Shown here: positions 1 to 10,654 of the stretch, one piece after another
Numbering within the stretch: the stretch's first letter is position 1
How the letters are laid out: every line of letters begins with the position of its first letter
Source: VRUE01 sp963819755
Lineage (GTDB): Bacteria > Actinomycetota > Thermoleophilia > Solirubrobacterales > 70-9
DNA: 64,000 bases
Direction of reading: 5' to 3'
Assembly: GCA_963819755.1 (NCBI GenBank)
Contig: CAWFXB010000001.1
Coordinates: 682,001 to 746,000, forward strand
The notes under the pieces: generated by a model
The model's input: the letters and a program-made list of their open reading frames with translations, nothing else
Database searches by the model: none
What the model was told of the DNA's origin: nothing
Translations under genes and position numbers: made by a program

Positions 1-7
1 GAGTTCG

Positions 8-1704
<1,697 letters not shown>

Positions 1705-1705
<1 letters not shown>

Positions 1706-2250
1706 TGGAGGCCGGCACGCCCCAGATGGTCAAACTCGAGGACCTGCATGTGCCCGGGCAGCTGAGCGGGCGCAAGCACATCCTCTCGATCCTGGTCGAG
1801 AACAAGCCGGGCGTCCTGGCACGGATCGCGGGGCTCTTCTCGCGCCGCGGCTTCAACATCGACACTCTCGCGGTCGGGCCGACCGACGACCCCAGCATCT
1901 CGCGGATCACGCTCACGCTGGACGGCGCCGTCCACCCGATCGACCAGGTGACCAAGCAGCTGCACAAGCTCGTCAACGTGCTGAAAATCCGCGACATGGA
2001 GCCCGAGGAGACGGTCGCCCGCGAGATGGCGATGTTCAAAGTCTCCGCCGCGGTCGAGAGCCGCGCCGAGATCATCCAGTTCGCCGAGATCTTCCGGGCC
2101 AAGATCATCGACGTCTCGCGGCGCGCGATGACGATCGAGGTGACCGGCTCGGCCGACAAGATCGAGGCCTTCGAGCGGATGATCCGCCCGCATGGCCTCA
2201 TAGAGATGGTCCGCACCGGTGAGATAGCCATTGCTCGGGGCGGCGACTAG
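1705..2250 (+). CDS. ilvN: Acetolactate synthase small (regulatory) subunit
   Basis: Regulatory subunit that activates IlvB and carries valine feedback inhibition. Residues about 16-85 form an ACT domain with the family motifs ILVENKPGVLARIAGLFSRR and FNIDTLAVG, followed by the usual C-terminal ACT-like half ending near MVRTGEIAIARG. About 181 aa, the normal size. I chose the ATG at 1705, which shares its A with the ilvB stop; a TTG three bases upstream is the alternative. The 3' end overlaps the menF start by 20 bases, so menF is probably co-transcribed with ilvBN. Confidence 0.95.
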
Positions 2251-3631
2251 CCAGCTGCAAAGCCTGCTGCGCGATGGCGCGGAGCAGGCGGCCGAGCGAG
2301 CCCGGCGCACGCTGGTCAGCGCCACGGTGCCGGTCGAGGGAATCGATCCCCCTGCGGCGATTTTTGCCTCGCGCCTTGCCTCGGACCACTGGTTCTGCTG
2401 GGAGCAGCCGGATCGAGGGTTCGCGCTGGCGGCGATGGGCGTCGCCCATGAGGCCAGCTCGCGCGGCGATGGCCGATTCGGCGACGTGGCCAGGGAGTGC
2501 CTGCGGCTGAACGAGGGCGCCGTGGTCGATGAGCCGGCCGGACTCCCCTCGGGCGCGGGGCCGGTTTGGACCGGCGGCTTCGCCTTCGACCCCGAGGGCG
2601 CGACGTCCTCGGCCTGGTCCTCGTTCTCACCGGCTTCACTGGTCCTGCCGGAGCTCTCGATCTGCCGAGTCGGAGACGAGTGCTTCCTGACGGCCAACCT
2701 GGTCGTCTCGCCGGGTGACGATGCAGTCGCATCCGCCGAGCGGGTCGGCGCCCGGCTATCCGGACTGCGAGGCAACCCCTTGCCGATGCTCGACCCGCAC
2801 CCGACCGGCCGGCCGGAGATTCACAGCGTGCGCCCGCCCGGCGACTTCGAAGCGGCCGTCGAAACGGCGACAGAGCGGATCGCCGAGGGCGAGATCAGCA
2901 AGGTCGTGCTCGCCCGCGAGGTCACGGTCGAGGCGGCTGCCGCCCACGATCCGGCGGCCATCTTCGGCGCCTTGCGCGAGCAGTTCCCTTCCTGCTTCTG
3001 CTTTTGCCGCGGCACTCCGGAGGCGGCCTTCCTCGGCGCGACTCCGGAGCTGCTGATCCGGCGCTCGGGCGCCGGCGCTTCGACCGTGGCGCTGGCAGGC
3101 TCCACGCGCCGCAGCTCGGACCCGGCCGTCGACGACCATCTCGGCGAGCAGTTGCTGCGCAGCGACAAGAACCGCCGCGAGCAGCGGATCGTCGCCGAGC
3201 GCATCGTCCGCAAGCTGCGTCCGCACGCGGTCTGGGTGCAGACCGCACCGGAGCCGGAGGTGGTCAAGATCGCCAACATCCAGCACCTGGCGACGCCTGT
3301 GATCGCCCAGCTCGCCGAACCGCGCTCCGCGGTCGAGCTGGCCGGAATGCTTCACCCGACCCCGGCGGTCGGCGGGGAGCCCTGGCCCGGCGCAGCGGAC
3401 ACGATCGCCGATCTGGAGCAGATGGACCGCGGCTGGTACGCCGCCCCGGTCGGCTGGATGGACGCCACCGAGGACGGCGAGTTCTGCGTAGCCCTGCGCA
3501 GCGCCCTGCTGCGCGACCGCGAGGCCCGCCTTTTTGCCGGAGTGGGTGTGGTGGCCGGCTCCGACCCTGCCGCTGAGTTGGCGGAGACCGAGGTAAAGCT
3601 GCAGGCGTTGCTGCCGCTTGTGGCTGAGTAG
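2231..3631 (+). CDS. menF: Isochorismate synthase (menaquinone pathway)
   Basis: Chorismate-utilising enzyme that converts chorismate to isochorismate, the entry step of menaquinone synthesis. The C-terminal chorismate-binding domain (about residues 200-466) shows SKVVLAREV, LGATPELLIRR, LAGSTRR, HPTPAVGG and DRGWYAAPVGW, all typical of MenF/EntC/DhbC proteins. The 466 aa length fits. It starts at a TTG inside the end of ilvN and is the only men gene that follows ilvBN on this strand; menD, menC, menA and menB lie on the other strand immediately downstream. The surrounding menaquinone genes make MenF far likelier than a siderophore-type EntC, although sequence alone cannot fully separate the two. 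Confidence 0.88.
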   Translation: MLGAATSQLQSLLRDGAEQAAERARRTLVSATVPVEGIDPPAAIFASRLASDHWFCWEQPDRGFALAAMGVAHEASSRGDGRFGDVARECLRLNEGAVVDEPAGLPSGAGPVWTGGFAFDPEGATSSAWSSFSPASLVLPELSICRVGDECFLTANLVVSPGDDAVASAERVGARLSGLRGNPLPMLDPHPTGRPEIHSVRPPGDFEAAVETATERIAEGEISKVVLAREVTVEAAAAHDPAAIFGALREQFPSCFCFCRGTPEAAFLGATPELLIRRSGAGASTVALAGSTRRSSDPAVDDHLGEQLLRSDKNRREQRIVAERIVRKLRPHAVWVQTAPEPEVVKIANIQHLATPVIAQLAEPRSAVELAGMLHPTPAVGGEPWPGAADTIADLEQMDRGWYAAPVGWMDATEDGEFCVALRSALLRDREARLFAGVGVVAGSDPAAELAETEVKLQALLPLVAE

Positions 3632-3637
3632 GTGGGG

Positions 3638-3659
3638 GAGAGGGTCACCCCGTCCTCTC
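3638..3659. terminator. Weak hairpin between convergent menF and menD
   Basis: A 6-bp stem, GAGAGG with CCTCTC, encloses a 10-base loop in the 35-bp gap between the stops of menF (+) and menD (-). It could end transcription from both sides. No clear T-run follows on either strand, so it is only a candidate. Confidence 0.3.
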
Positions 3660-3666
3660 GCTAGTG

Positions 3667-5415
3667 CTATAGAAGGTTCGCTAAAGCGGCATGAACGCTT
3701 TTGGTGAGCTGTTGGTGGAGAGCTGCGTTGGCTTGGCGGTCCGTCTTGACCTCGATCAGGCCGGTGCCTGCGGCAAGCGCCTCCGGTAGCTGATCAAGCG
3801 ACTCCAGCTCGTGGTGTGGGAGGTCGAAGAGGGCTGCTGCCTTTGCGACGTCGACGCCGCGCGGGGTGCCGAGGAGCGCTTCGAACTCGTCGGCACCCAG
3901 CGCCTCCTGCTGGGGCAGGAAGTGGAAGATCCCGCCGCCGTCGTTGTCGATCACGACGATTCGCACCGGGGTCGAGACGTCGCGCAGAGCGGCCAGGCTG
4001 CCTATGTCGTGCAGCAGGCCGAGGTCGCCGGTGACGATGGTGGTCGGCTTGCCGGTCGCGTGGGCTGCGCCGATGCCGGAGGAGATCAGGCCGTCGATCC
4101 CGTTGGTCCCGCGATTGCAGAGGAAGGTCGTGCCGGCCTCGCCGGCCGGCAAGAACGCCTCCTGGTCGCGGATCGGCATGCTCGAGGCGGTGTAGATGAG
4201 CTCGCCGTCGCTGTAGGCGGCGCCGAGCGCCAGTTGCAGACCCGGCTCGGTGAGAGCGTCGATGGCGCCCAGCTCCGCCTCGATCGCCTCGCGCGCGGCC
4301 TGCTCCGCCTGCAGCCACATCGCCGGCGCTGGGCGGTCCTCACCGAGGTGCGCTGCCCAGCCGGATGCCAGCTCGGTCGGGTCGGCGCGAAGCAGCGCCG
4401 CTGCCCGGCGCGTTGGCTCGTTCCAGTCGCCGAGCGGATCGACGACGATCTGATCTGCGCCGGACTCCGCCAGCCAGGAGCGCAGCGGCTTGCTGGTCGG
4501 CATCTCGCCGAAACGCAGCACGAGGTCCGGCGAGGCGGTCTCGCGGAACCGCTCGTCGCGCAGCAGCAGGTCGTAGGCGGTGATGACGTAGGAGCGGTCG
4601 TGCGGACCGCAGCGCAGTTGTGAGGTCGGCTCGGCGAGGATCGGAAAACCGGCGACTCGGGCGAGGTGGGCGAGGGGCTCCCTCAGCTCGGGGTCGAGCT
4701 GGCGGCCGGCGACGATCACGCCGATGCCGGCCTCGGCGATGTGTTTCGCCACCTCGTCGAGCAGGAACTGCGAGGGCTCCATGTCGATCGGCGTGACCGC
4801 GGTCAGCGGGCGATCGCCACGGCCAGTCAGGGCGAGCGGATCGGTCGCGGTCACTGTGCCGTCTTCGGGCAGTGGAGCCAGTGGCTCGCGGAAGGGGAAA
4901 TTGAGGTGGACCGGGCCGGGGCGCTGCTCACCCCGCGCCGCGGCGAAGGCGCGGCAGGCGGTCGCGCGGTAGTGGAGCAGGCCGTCATCGTCGGCGGCGT
5001 GGGTGCCGACCTCGCAAAACCAGCGCACCGAGGAGCCGTAGAGCTTGAGCTGGTCGATCGCCTGGCCGGCGCCGATCCCGCGCAGCTCCGGCGGCCGGTC
5101 GGCGGTCAGCACCAGCAGGGGGACGGCGGCATGGTCTGCCTCGCACACGGCGGGGTGGTAGTTGGCGGCCGCGGTCCCGGAGGTGCAGAGGATCGCAACT
5201 GGAGCGCCGCTCGCCTGTGCGGCACCCAAGGCAAAGAAAGCCGCGGAGCGCTCATCGACGATCACGGTCGTCTCGATCTCCGGCTGCCGCCAGAGGGCAA
5301 GGGCCAGCGGGGTCGAGCGCGAGCCGGGGGAGAGGACGGCGTGCCGCAGCCCGCAACGTGCCAGCTCCTCGGCGAAAGCCGAGGCGAGCGCAGTATTGGT
5401 ATTAGTTGCGTCCAT
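3667..5415 (-). CDS. menD: 2-succinyl-5-enolpyruvyl-6-hydroxy-3-cyclohexene-1-carboxylate (SEPHCHC) synthase
   Basis: ThDP-dependent enzyme joining isochorismate and 2-oxoglutarate in menaquinone synthesis. The N-terminal domain shows LSPGSRSTPLALAL, the catalytic glutamate region VIVDERSAAFFALG, TSGTAAANYHPAV and LTADRPPELRG. The C-terminal ThDP domain has GDLGLLHDIGSL and VIDNDGGGIFHFLPQ. The 582 aa length is normal. It is the last gene of the minus-strand series menB-menA-menC-menD, 51 bp after menC. Its ATG at 5415 lacks an obvious promoter, so it probably relies on the upstream men transcript. Confidence 0.95.
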   Translation of the reverse strand: MDATNTNTALASAFAEELARCGLRHAVLSPGSRSTPLALALWRQPEIETTVIVDERSAAFFALGAAQASGAPVAILCTSGTAAANYHPAVCEADHAAVPLLVLTADRPPELRGIGAGQAIDQLKLYGSSVRWFCEVGTHAADDDGLLHYRATACRAFAAARGEQRPGPVHLNFPFREPLAPLPEDGTVTATDPLALTGRGDRPLTAVTPIDMEPSQFLLDEVAKHIAEAGIGVIVAGRQLDPELREPLAHLARVAGFPILAEPTSQLRCGPHDRSYVITAYDLLLRDERFRETASPDLVLRFGEMPTSKPLRSWLAESGADQIVVDPLGDWNEPTRRAAALLRADPTELASGWAAHLGEDRPAPAMWLQAEQAAREAIEAELGAIDALTEPGLQLALGAAYSDGELIYTASSMPIRDQEAFLPAGEAGTTFLCNRGTNGIDGLISSGIGAAHATGKPTTIVTGDLGLLHDIGSLAALRDVSTPVRIVVIDNDGGGIFHFLPQQEALGADEFEALLGTPRGVDVAKAAALFDLPHHELESLDQLPEALAAGTGLIEVKTDRQANAALHQQLTKSVHAALANLL

Positions 5416-5466
5416 AGCTCAGCAGGCAGGTTGAAGCATTTTGGGCAGCGGGGACCACCTAACGCT

Positions 5467-6531
5467 TCAGGATGCGTCGAGGCGGTGGGCTTGCAGTGCC
5501 GCCTCGTCGATCTCGACGCCGAGGCCCGGGCCTTCCGGCAGGTGGAGCATGTCGCCTTCGAGCCTGCACTCGACGGTGGCGATCGTCGAGGCGAAGAGGC
5601 GCTGGGTGGCGAGGCCATGCGCCAGATTCGGCCCACCGCCGAGCGCCACGCCAAGGGTCGCGGCCACCTGCGCCGCCGCGGCGATCCCCACCGGGCCGTC
5701 CAGCGCACTCGAGAGATAGGCCGGGAGAACCTCGGCGATCTCGACCGCCGACTCCGGCCCGCCGACCTTGGAGAGCTTGACGCCGGTCATCCGGCAGGCC
5801 TCCATCGCAACGGCGCGTTCCGCGTCGGCGCGGCTCTCGATGCTCTCGTCGCCGGCGAGCGGGATCGAGGTCGACCTGGCCACCTCCATCGACTCCTCCA
5901 GCGTTCCGACGGGCTGCTCGGCCAGCTCGACCTCATAGGGCTCGAGTTCGCTCAGTGTGAGCTTCGCCGTCTCCACGTCCCAGGCGCCGTTGGCGTCGAC
6001 GCGGATCCGTGCCCGTGGACCGAGGGCCTCGCGCACCGCCCGCACCTGGGCGGCATCGTCGCCGCTGCCGAGCTTGAGCTTGAAAGTGGAGAAGCCGTCA
6101 GCCGCCCAACGTTCAGCGGCCGAGACGACCATGGCTGGGTCGCCCGCGGTCAGCGTCGCGTTGCAGCGAACGGGGGGCGTGGGCCCCGTGCTCACGCCAC
6201 CTTCCCCCGCGGCCCGCTTTCCACGGAGATCCAGCAGCGCCGTCAGCGCCGCGCAGCGAGCCGGCGCGGAAAGCGCCGGCGCATCCCCTCTCAGGCTCGC
6301 CTCGTCCAGCGCGTCGCGCTCGCCAAGTCCCCTCAGCTCCTCGGCGACCTGATCCAGGCTGCTACCGCCGCGCAGCGAAAGCGGCACAGCTTCCCCCAAT
6401 CCGATCAGCCCATCGTCATCCCGCAGCCGCAGCAGCACCATCTCGCGCCGCGTAAGGCTGCCGGCCGCGGTCACGTATGGCTCGCGGAAAGGAAGCGCGT
6501 AGGGGACGACCTCGACCGAGGCAATGCGCAT
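5467..6531 (-). CDS. menC: o-Succinylbenzoate synthase
   Basis: Enolase-superfamily dehydratase that makes o-succinylbenzoate from SHCHC in menaquinone synthesis. The superfamily residues are visible: KLK (151-153) with the catalytic Lys, DANG (Asp179), VELAEQPV (Glu205), GDES (Asp228) and VKLSKVGG (Lys252/255). The 354 aa length fits. The neighbours menD, menA, menB and menE separate it from muconate-cycloisomerase or dipeptide-epimerase paralogues. A -10 hexamer, TAGGCT, six bases before the ATG begins with the stop codon of menA, so menC probably has its own leaderless promoter besides any read-through. Confidence 0.92.
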   Translation of the reverse strand: MRIASVEVVPYALPFREPYVTAAGSLTRREMVLLRLRDDDGLIGLGEAVPLSLRGGSSLDQVAEELRGLGERDALDEASLRGDAPALSAPARCAALTALLDLRGKRAAGEGGVSTGPTPPVRCNATLTAGDPAMVVSAAERWAADGFSTFKLKLGSGDDAAQVRAVREALGPRARIRVDANGAWDVETAKLTLSELEPYEVELAEQPVGTLEESMEVARSTSIPLAGDESIESRADAERAVAMEACRMTGVKLSKVGGPESAVEIAEVLPAYLSSALDGPVGIAAAAQVAATLGVALGGGPNLAHGLATQRLFASTIATVECRLEGDMLHLPEGPGLGVEIDEAALQAHRLDAS

Positions 6532-6537
6532 GAAGAG

Positions 6538-6543
6538 AGCCTA
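6538..6543 (-). promoter_or_regulatory. -10 element of menC overlapping the menA stop codon
   Basis: TAGGCT (TANNNT) ends six bases before the menC ATG, the spacing expected for leaderless transcription. Its TAG is the stop codon of menA. No good -35 is seen, as is usual for actinobacterial promoters. Confidence 0.5.
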
Positions 6544-7422
6544 CGCCGCGATCAGCAGGCCGGCCGAGACCAGCAGGCTGAATGCGCCCAAGAGCGCACC
6601 GGTGCCGGCCAGGGCGGCATTCAGCGCCGGGCCGTCGGTGCGGTTGCTCATCGCGCGCAGCGGTTTGATCGCCATCGGCAGCGCAAGGAAGCCGATCAGC
6701 GGCAACGCGCTCGCTTCGCCGGCGACGAGGGCGATCGGCAGCACGACGAAGGCCCCGAGCACCAGCAGGCGGTACAGCGCCACGGCGTTGCCGCGGCCCA
6801 TCCGCACCGCGAGCGTGTTCTTGCCCGCCCGGCGGTCGGTCTCGAGATCGCGCACGTTGTTGACGACGAGGATCGCCGTGGCGAGGAAGCCGACCGCGAT
6901 CGAGAGCCCGAGCGGCAGCGCGTCGAGCTGCTCGACCTGAACGTAGTAGGAGCCGTTGACGGCGACGAGGCCGAAGAAGAGGAAGACGAAGACCTCGCCG
7001 AGGCCGGCGTAGCCGTAGGGGCGCGGGCCACCGGTGTAGAGGACTCCGGCGGCGATCGAGACGGCGCCGATCAGCAGGATCACGATGCCGGCGACGATCG
7101 TCAGGTAGATGCCGCAGGCGATGGCGACGCCGAAGGCGACCCAGGTCGCGACCAGCACGCGCTGCGGCGTCACGAGGCCCGCTGAGGTGACTCGCACCGG
7201 CCCCAATCGGTCGACGGTGTCGGCGCCGCGCTTGGCGTCGGAATAGTCGTTGGCCAGATTCGTCCCGATCTGAATGAAGATCGAGCCGATGAGCGCGGCG
7301 ATGAAGGCGCCGGCCCGCGGTAGGCGCCCGGCCCATTCGACCGCCGCGGCGGTGCCGACGAAGACCGGCGCGATCGCCGCCGGCAGGGTCCGCGGCCGCG
7401 CCGCCATCAGCCAGATCCTCAT
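6541..7422 (-). CDS. menA: 1,4-Dihydroxy-2-naphthoate polyprenyltransferase
   Basis: Integral membrane prenyltransferase that attaches a polyprenyl chain to 1,4-dihydroxy-2-naphthoate to give demethylmenaquinone. The first Asp-rich prenyl-diphosphate/Mg site is NDYSDAKRGAD (residues 58-68), and the second is NNVRDLETDRRAGKNTLAVR. Eight or nine hydrophobic segments follow the usual UbiA layout. The 293 aa length is typical. Its ATG overlaps the menB stop by four bases (ATGA), so the two genes are translationally coupled. The demethylmenaquinone methyltransferase (UbiE/MenG) is not in this window. Confidence 0.94.
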   Translation of the reverse strand: MRIWLMAARPRTLPAAIAPVFVGTAAAVEWAGRLPRAGAFIAALIGSIFIQIGTNLANDYSDAKRGADTVDRLGPVRVTSAGLVTPQRVLVATWVAFGVAIACGIYLTIVAGIVILLIGAVSIAAGVLYTGGPRPYGYAGLGEVFVFLFFGLVAVNGSYYVQVEQLDALPLGLSIAVGFLATAILVVNNVRDLETDRRAGKNTLAVRMGRGNAVALYRLLVLGAFVVLPIALVAGEASALPLIGFLALPMAIKPLRAMSNRTDGPALNAALAGTGALLGAFSLLVSAGLLIAA

Positions 7423-8285
7423 GGGCGTCTCGGGAACTTGGAGAAGTCGGGCTGGCGCTTCTCCTTGAACGACTCGCGCCCCTCGCGAGCCTCCTCACTG
7501 CCGTAGAAGAGCAGGTTGGTGTCGTGCGCCAGCTGTTGGATCCCCGCGTAGCCATCCTCGTGCGCGTTGAAGCTGGCCTTGACCAGACGCAGGGCGAAGG
7601 GCGAGAGCGCAAGCATCTCCCGACACCAGGCGACCGTCTCCCGCTCCAAGTCGCCGAGCGGGAAGACCGCGTTGCAGAGGCCCATCTCCAGCGCCTCCTC
7701 GGCGTCGTACTGACGGCAGAGCAGCCAGAACTCCTTCGCCTTCTTGGTCCCGACGAGATCGCGCAGCAGCGAGGCGCCAAAGCCGCCGTCCCAAGAGCCA
7801 ACCCGCGGCCCGGTCTGCCCGAACCAGGCGTTGTCGGCGGCGATCGTCAGGTCGCAGCAGACGTGCAGGATGTGGCCGCCGCCGATCGCGTAGCCGGCCA
7901 CCATCGCCACGACCGGCTTCGGCAGTCGCCGCATCTGCACCTGCAGATCGGTGACGTGGAAGCGGCCGACAGAGGCGCCCTCCTCCATGTAGCCGGTGTC
8001 GCCGCGAACCGTCTGGTCGCCACCCGAGCAGAACGCCTTCTGCCCCTCGCCGGTGAGGATGACCACGCCGACCTCGGTGTCCTCGCGGGCCAGCTCCATC
8101 GCGGCGGAGACCTCGATCAGCGTCTGCGGGCGGAAGGCGTTGAGCACCTCGGGGCGGTCGATCGTGATCTTGGCGATCCCGCCGGCCTTCTCGTAGCGGA
8201 TGTCGCCGTACTCGGCGGCGGCATGCCACTCGATCGGCGCGTAGAGATCCTCCTCGGGCAGGGCGTCCTTGTGTCGTTTCGGCAT
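7419..8285 (-). CDS. menB: 1,4-Dihydroxy-2-naphthoyl-CoA synthase
   Basis: Crotonase-fold enzyme that cyclises o-succinylbenzoyl-CoA to DHNA-CoA. MenB-type motifs are visible: KITIDRPEVLNAFRPQT, AFCSGGDQTVRGDTGY, GYAIGGGHILHVCCDLTIA, the active-site region GPRVGSWDGGFGA, and the C-terminal FKEKRQPDFSKFPR that completes the neighbouring active site. The start is the ATG at 8285 (MPKRHKDALPEEDLY), giving 288 aa; the longer open frame upstream is an antisense shadow of menE. Only 24 bp separate this start from the divergent menE start. Confidence 0.95.
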   Translation of the reverse strand: MPKRHKDALPEEDLYAPIEWHAAAEYGDIRYEKAGGIAKITIDRPEVLNAFRPQTLIEVSAAMELAREDTEVGVVILTGEGQKAFCSGGDQTVRGDTGYMEEGASVGRFHVTDLQVQMRRLPKPVVAMVAGYAIGGGHILHVCCDLTIAADNAWFGQTGPRVGSWDGGFGASLLRDLVGTKKAKEFWLLCRQYDAEEALEMGLCNAVFPLGDLERETVAWCREMLALSPFALRLVKASFNAHEDGYAGIQQLAHDTNLLFYGSEEAREGRESFKEKRQPDFSKFPRRP

Positions 8286-8292
8286 GATGGGC

Positions 8293-8302
8293 ACGATATC
8301 CC
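8293..8302. promoter_or_regulatory. Central GATATC of the menB/menE divergent promoter
   Basis: The palindrome GATATC (8295-8300) lies exactly midway in the 24-bp gap between the divergent menB and menE starts. On the minus strand TATCGT (TANNNT) ends seven bases before the menB ATG. On the plus strand the equivalent is TATCCC, seven bases before the menE ATG and lacking the final T. Shared leaderless -10 elements are inferred from position. Confidence 0.45.
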
Positions 8303-8309
8303 GGCCTCG

Positions 8310-9635
8310 ATGAAGCTCGACGACTGGCTCGCCCAGAGATCCCAAAGCTGCCCCGACCGCGTCGCGCTGATCGCGGACGGGTCCGAGGTGACCTACGCCG
8401 AGCTCGAGGCGGAGGCGACCTGGGTCGCGCGGCGGCTCGAGGCGCACGGCGTCCGCCGCGGCTCGACCGCCGCACTGACGATGGAGCCGCGCCGCGAGCA
8501 GGTGGTCCTCGTCCACGCGCTGATGAAGGTCGGGGCCGTGCTGCTGCCGCTCAGCCCGCGCCTGACCGCGGCGGAGCGAGCCGCGGTGATCGACGCCGAG
8601 GAGCCCACGGTCGACCTCAGCGACCCGGGCGAGCTGACCCAGACCGAGGCCGACCTGCCACTGCTCGGCGAGCACGACATGGATGCGCCCTGCTGCCGGG
8701 TGCTGACCAGCGGCAGTACCGGCACGCCCGACCCGGTCGAGCTGACCTACGGCAACTTCCTCTGGAGCGCGGTCGGCTCCGGCTTCAACATCGGCGTCGA
8801 GCCGGCCGATCGCTGGCTCTGCTGCCTGCCGCTCAGCCACATCTCCGGGCTCAGCATCGCGATGCGCTCGGTGATCTACGGGACCACCGCGGTCCTGCAC
8901 GACGGCTTCGACGTCGACCGGGTGGCCGCCGCGCTGCAGGAGGACCAGATCTCGGTCGTCTCTCTGGTGACGACGATGCTGACCCGGCTGCTCAAGGCCG
9001 GCGTCGACCTCTCGGGCCCACGCGCGATCCTGATCGGCGGCGGCCCGGTCCCCGAGGAGCCGCTCGAAGAGGCGGTCGCCCGCGGCGCCACCGTCGTACA
9101 GACCTACGGCCTGACCGAGGCCTGCTCGCAGGTGACCACGCTCTCCCCGACAGAAGCGCAGCGCAAGCTCGGCTCCGCCGGCCGGCCGCTGCTCACGACC
9201 CATTTGCGGATCCGCGACGGCGAGATCCTCGTCCAGGGGCCGACCGTGGCGCCGAGTCGGGTCGACTCCGACGGCTGGCTGCACACCGGCGACCTCGGGC
9301 GGATCGACGAGGAGGGCTTCCTCTACGTCGAAGACCGGATCGACGACATGATCGTCAGCGGCGGCGAGAACGTCGTCCCGGCCGAAGTCGAGCAGGTGCT
9401 GCTGCGCCATCCGGAAGTCGCCGACGCGGCGGTGGTCGGCCGCGAGGACCCCGAGTGGCAGCAGGCGGTGACGGCGGTGGTCGTCCTGCGGGACGGCTCG
9501 GCGACGACCCCCGACGAGCTGCGCCGCCACTGCGCCGAGTCGCTCGCGGGGTTCAAGGTGCCGAAGCGGGTCGAGCTGGCGGCGGCGCTGCCGCGCACGC
9601 CCTCGGGCAAGCTGCTGCGACGCGCCCTTCGTTAG
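8310..9635 (+). CDS. menE: o-Succinylbenzoate--CoA ligase
   Basis: ANL-superfamily adenylating enzyme that activates o-succinylbenzoate to its CoA thioester, the substrate of MenB. The P-loop reads TSGSTGTPDPVELTYGN, where the usual PK is replaced by PDP. Further motifs are TYGLTEACSQ (A5), GWLHTGDLGRIDEEGFLYVEDR (A7-A8, here 9278-9343) and the C-terminal TPSGKLLRRAL, which carries the catalytic Lys. The ATG at 8310 gives 441 aa, normal for MenE; the longer upstream reading is antisense to menB. The men context decides against a generic acyl-CoA ligase. Confidence 0.9.
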   Translation: MKLDDWLAQRSQSCPDRVALIADGSEVTYAELEAEATWVARRLEAHGVRRGSTAALTMEPRREQVVLVHALMKVGAVLLPLSPRLTAAERAAVIDAEEPTVDLSDPGELTQTEADLPLLGEHDMDAPCCRVLTSGSTGTPDPVELTYGNFLWSAVGSGFNIGVEPADRWLCCLPLSHISGLSIAMRSVIYGTTAVLHDGFDVDRVAAALQEDQISVVSLVTTMLTRLLKAGVDLSGPRAILIGGGPVPEEPLEEAVARGATVVQTYGLTEACSQVTTLSPTEAQRKLGSAGRPLLTTHLRIRDGEILVQGPTVAPSRVDSDGWLHTGDLGRIDEEGFLYVEDRIDDMIVSGGENVVPAEVEQVLLRHPEVADAAVVGREDPEWQQAVTAVVVLRDGSATTPDELRRHCAESLAGFKVPKRVELAAALPRTPSGKLLRRALR

Positions 9636-9638
9636 CCT
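9633..9638 (+). promoter_or_regulatory. -10 element of ilvC overlapping the menE stop codon
   Basis: TAGCCT (TANNNT) ends seven bases before the ilvC ATG. The TAG is the stop codon of menE. The position predicts a leaderless ilvC transcript. Confidence 0.5.
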
Positions 9639-9645
9639 GCTCGGC

Positions 9646-10650
9646 ATGAAAACCGACGACATCTTCTACGACAAGGACGCCGACCTCTCGAAGCTAGAGG
9701 GGAAGACCGTCGCCATCCTCGGCTACGGCTCCCAGGGCCACGCCCACGCGCTCAACCTGAAGGACTCGGGTGTCGACGTCGTCGTTGGCCTACGCCCCGA
9801 CTCCTCCAGCCGCGCCAAGGCCGAAGGCGCGGGACTCGAGGTGCTCGGCATCGCCGACGCGGCAAGCCGCGGCGACCTCGTCATGGTGCTGCTGCCCGAC
9901 GAGAAACAGGCCGAGGTCTGGGAGGCGGAGATCTCAGATGGGATCGCCCCCGGCAACCTGCTCCTTTTCGCCCATGGCTTCGCGATCCACTTCGAGCAGA
10001 TCCTCCCCCCACCGGGCGTCGACGTCGGCATGGTCGCCCCCAAGGGACCGGGCCACCTGGTGCGGCGCCAGTACGAGGAAGGGCACGGCGTGCCCTGTCT
10101 GATGGCCGTCCACCAGGACGCGACCGGGAACGCCCACGACCTCGTCCTCGCCTACGCCGCGGGAATCGGCGGCGGCCGCGCGGCGATCATCGAGACGACC
10201 TTCAAGGACGAGTGCGAGACCGATCTCTTCGGCGAGCAGGCGGTCCTCTGCGGCGGCGCCTCCGAGCTGGTCCGCGCCGGCTACGAGACCCTCGTCGAGG
10301 CGGGATACGACCCGCGCCTCGCCTACTTCGAGTGCCTGCACGAGCTCAAGCTGATCGCCGACCTGATGTACGAGAAGGGGATCCAGGGGATGCGCTACTC
10401 GATCTCCAACACCGCCGAGTACGGTGACATGACCCGTGGCAAACGCGTGATCGGCGAGGAGTCGCGGGCGGCGATGAAGCAGATCCTCGGCGAGATCCAG
10501 TCGGGCGAGTTCGCCAAGGAGTGGATTGCGGAGAACCGCGCCGGCGGCGAGAACCTCGCGCGCATGCGCGAGGAGGGCGCCAAGCATGAAGTCGAGGAGG
10601 TCGGCGGCGAGCTCCGCGACATGATGCCCTGGATCGAGACCGAGTTCTAG
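9646..10650 (+). CDS. ilvC: Ketol-acid reductoisomerase (NADP+), class I
   Basis: Catalyses the Mg-dependent isomeroreduction of acetolactate or acetohydroxybutyrate, the step after IlvBN. The N-terminal Rossmann domain has LGYGSQGHAHALNL; the serine-rich loop after GLRPDSSS favours NADPH. The C-terminal all-alpha domain carries the metal-binding acidic residues in FKDECETDLFGEQAVLCGG, and HELKLIADLMYEKG further on. The 334 aa length is the short class I form. It is separated from ilvBN by the men genes, only 10 bp after menE, and seems to have its own leaderless promoter. Confidence 0.96.
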   Translation: MKTDDIFYDKDADLSKLEGKTVAILGYGSQGHAHALNLKDSGVDVVVGLRPDSSSRAKAEGAGLEVLGIADAASRGDLVMVLLPDEKQAEVWEAEISDGIAPGNLLLFAHGFAIHFEQILPPPGVDVGMVAPKGPGHLVRRQYEEGHGVPCLMAVHQDATGNAHDLVLAYAAGIGGGRAAIIETTFKDECETDLFGEQAVLCGGASELVRAGYETLVEAGYDPRLAYFECLHELKLIADLMYEKGIQGMRYSISNTAEYGDMTRGKRVIGEESRAAMKQILGEIQSGEFAKEWIAENRAGGENLARMREEGAKHEVEEVGGELRDMMPWIETEF

Positions 10651-10654
10651 GGGT

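Noticed and set aside
4666..7185. 839-codon open frame on the plus strand
   Set aside because: Antisense to menD, menC and menA, with Arg/Gly/Ala-rich composition typical of high-G+C shadow frames and no recognisable domain.
8286..9662. N-terminal extension of menB on the minus strand
   Set aside because: It is antisense to the whole of menE; the MenB family start is at 8285.
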